Shown: one piece after another, positions 5,010 through 6,314 of the stretch
Numbering within the stretch: position 1 is the first letter of the stretch
Layout: the number at the start of each line of letters is the position of its first letter
Assembly: GCA_003132865.1 (NCBI GenBank)
Contig: PKYZ01000290.1
Location: forward strand, 13,647 to 19,960
Direction of reading: 5' to 3'
DNA from: Bryobacterales bacterium
Lineage (GTDB): Bacteria > Acidobacteriota > Terriglobia > Bryobacterales > Bryobacteraceae
Length of the DNA stretch: 6,314 nt
Made by a program: the position numbers and the translations under genes
Notes under the pieces: generated by a model
Told to the model about the DNA's origin: nothing
What the model saw: the letters and a program-made list of their open reading frames with translations, nothing else
Databases searched by the model: none

Positions 5010-6305
5010 ATGGTTCCAATCGCGACTAACCCATTTTTGACGGGAGGTGCAGTCTCCGGTGAGCACTTCATTGGGCGCAGTGCCGAGATCAACGAGATCT
5101 TTGGCATTATCAACAACAAAACGCATCTGGCGATACATGGCAGTCCGGGCTTCGGAAAAGGATCTCTCCTGCGCGCCATCCAACAGCCCGAAACCTGGCA
5201 AGCACGGGGGCTGGACCCTAGTAGTGTGACGATGATCTGGGTGAACTGCGGCAATTTCGCTCCGTTTACTCCGCAGGCGTTTTGGCGGGAGCTGCTGGAA
5301 CGGCTGGATGACATAGCGGATGCAGGTTTGAAACCGGTGGTGGCGGAAGGGCTGAACAAATCCGCGGGGCGGGACGATTTGCAGAAGGTGCTTACTTATT
5401 TGTTGAAGCAACACCGGGTGCTGGTGATGCTGCTGGAAGATTTCGAGGCGGCCCTCTGCCCGCACAAGGGGTATTCGGAAGACGACGTGATGAAGCTAAA
5501 GACGGACATTCGCGCCCTGTGCAACGAATACGGGACGAGATGCCTGAGCCAGATTGTGACGTCGGTCCATCGCCTGAGCGACCTGGGACAACCGCTCTTG
5601 CCGAGCGGCTCTCCGTGGTATAACCAATACCTCTTTCTTTCCATGAAGCCGTTTACGGAAGAAGAAGTCAACGCGCTCTTCGATAAAATGCCCCCGGCCT
5701 GGACCCTGAACCAGGCGCAACGGGACTGGATTCGCGAATTGGCGGACGGACATCCAACGTTGTTGCAGAACGCCTGTAGTCTGTTATGGCGGATTTTTCA
5801 CGAAAAGAGGAATCTGGAAAACTGGCAATTCGTGGATGAACTCCTCGGGCAAACCCGTCACATCTTCGAGGATGAGTGGCGTTCCTCGCAGAAGAAGGAG
5901 CAAACGGCATTGCTGCTGATCGCCCTGATTCGGGCGGACGGACACGTCCCGAAGCAGAATTACAACTTGAAGGACCTGGATACCGTTCTCACGCAGATGC
6001 AGAGCAACATGTTCGGATTGAAGGATCGCGGCATCATCGAGGAACGTATGGAGGGCGCAAAGCCAGTCTTTCGATTCCGGTCCTCTTTGATGGAGTGGTG
6101 GGTGATCCAAAGCATTCGGGACGCAAAGGACGAAAAGGAACTAGCCGAACGCGAAGAGATTCTGTGCGGCCTCAGCAAGAAACAAGTCGACAAGGTCAAG
6201 AGTGCGATGAGTTTGATCTGGAGGCACAAAGACGACGTGACCGCGCTCGTGAAATGGAGCGGCCAATTGGCGGGCGCCTTCGCCAAAGGCTTCGGCGGAG
6301 CCTAA
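5010..6305 (+). CDS. Single-module STAND/AAA-type ATPase paralogue with degenerate nucleotide-binding motifs
   Basis: This 431-residue protein is homologous to module 2 of the upstream protein. It starts with NPFLTGG (7-13) and FIGR (20-23), shares the segment around WVNCGNF (77-83; compare YVDCSSV in module 2), has SPWYN (201-205) and the STAND motif GHP (247-249), and ends in a winged-helix-like segment (about 294-368) with FRFRSSLMEWW. The nucleotide site is altered. Walker A reads GSPGFGKG (44-51), with Gly where Ser/Thr should bind magnesium. Walker B reads LLEDFE (141-146), with the Asp-Glu pair in reverse order. Weak or no ATP hydrolysis is inferred. After a charged helix (about 370-400) the last 30 residues are Gly/Ala-rich with KW and KGFGG, possibly an interaction or membrane-touching tail. 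The gene is coupled to the upstream one with no gap, so the products probably work as a complex. It ends with TAA at 6303-6305; the last nine bases of the window show nothing. Confidence 0.85.
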   Translation: MVPIATNPFLTGGAVSGEHFIGRSAEINEIFGIINNKTHLAIHGSPGFGKGSLLRAIQQPETWQARGLDPSSVTMIWVNCGNFAPFTPQAFWRELLERLDDIADAGLKPVVAEGLNKSAGRDDLQKVLTYLLKQHRVLVMLLEDFEAALCPHKGYSEDDVMKLKTDIRALCNEYGTRCLSQIVTSVHRLSDLGQPLLPSGSPWYNQYLFLSMKPFTEEEVNALFDKMPPAWTLNQAQRDWIRELADGHPTLLQNACSLLWRIFHEKRNLENWQFVDELLGQTRHIFEDEWRSSQKKEQTALLLIALIRADGHVPKQNYNLKDLDTVLTQMQSNMFGLKDRGIIEERMEGAKPVFRFRSSLMEWWVIQSIRDAKDEKELAEREEILCGLSKKQVDKVKSAMSLIWRHKDDVTALVKWSGQLAGAFAKGFGGA

Positions 6306-6314
6306 TCGCGATCA

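Noticed and set aside
4752..5465. Reverse-strand open frame of 237 codons spanning the junction of the two ATPase genes
   Set aside because: It covers conserved parts of both ATPase genes and the coupling site; it is a shadow frame.
1..6314. CRISPR array, tRNA or rRNA gene, insertion sequence, or inverted or direct repeats marking an island
   Set aside because: Reading both strands by eye I saw no regularly spaced repeats, no cloverleaf, no transposase or integrase motifs, and no long direct repeats flanking the ATPase operon.

Overview
The window is bacterial, GC-rich DNA with tightly packed genes, a GTG start, a 4-base GTGA gene overlap and few Shine-Dalgarno sequences. The gene types and protein style would fit a soil-type high-GC bacterium such as an Acidobacteriota member. 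That is an impression only; nothing here (no rRNA or other marker) fixes the taxon.

Left block (1 to about 2015) looks like resident chromosome. It holds the last seven codons of a forward gene with a lysine-rich end, then an intrinsic terminator with a UUCG loop. A reverse-strand pair follows: an unrecognised 95-residue protein and a MidA/NDUFAF7-family SAM-dependent methyltransferase, overlapping by four bases. Diverging from that pair is an unrecognised 202-residue protein at 1407-2015. Four 60-base rows hand-counted in this block gave about 58-72% GC.

Junction (2016-2243) is a non-coding gap with one strong hairpin (GAAA loop) and a possible promoter directly before the next gene.

Right block (2244-6305) is the most interesting part. 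It is a two-gene operon with no space between stop and start, encoding three related P-loop ATPase modules of the STAND / archaeal-type AAA kind, each ending in a winged-helix-like segment. Gene one (921 residues) carries two modules with TPR-like helices between them; gene two (431 residues) carries the third. The first module has all key motifs. The second keeps both Walker motifs but has lost the GHP (STAND GxP) motif. The third keeps GHP but has degenerate Walker A and Walker B motifs. This pattern suggests a multi-module switch in which some modules hydrolyse ATP and one is a scaffold or sensor. Seven hand-counted rows here gave about 43-60% GC, lower than the left block, which hints at an accessory or acquired operon. 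STAND proteins often act in defence or signalling, but no effector domain is recognisable in the window, so the biological role is open. Any further operon genes would lie beyond 6314.
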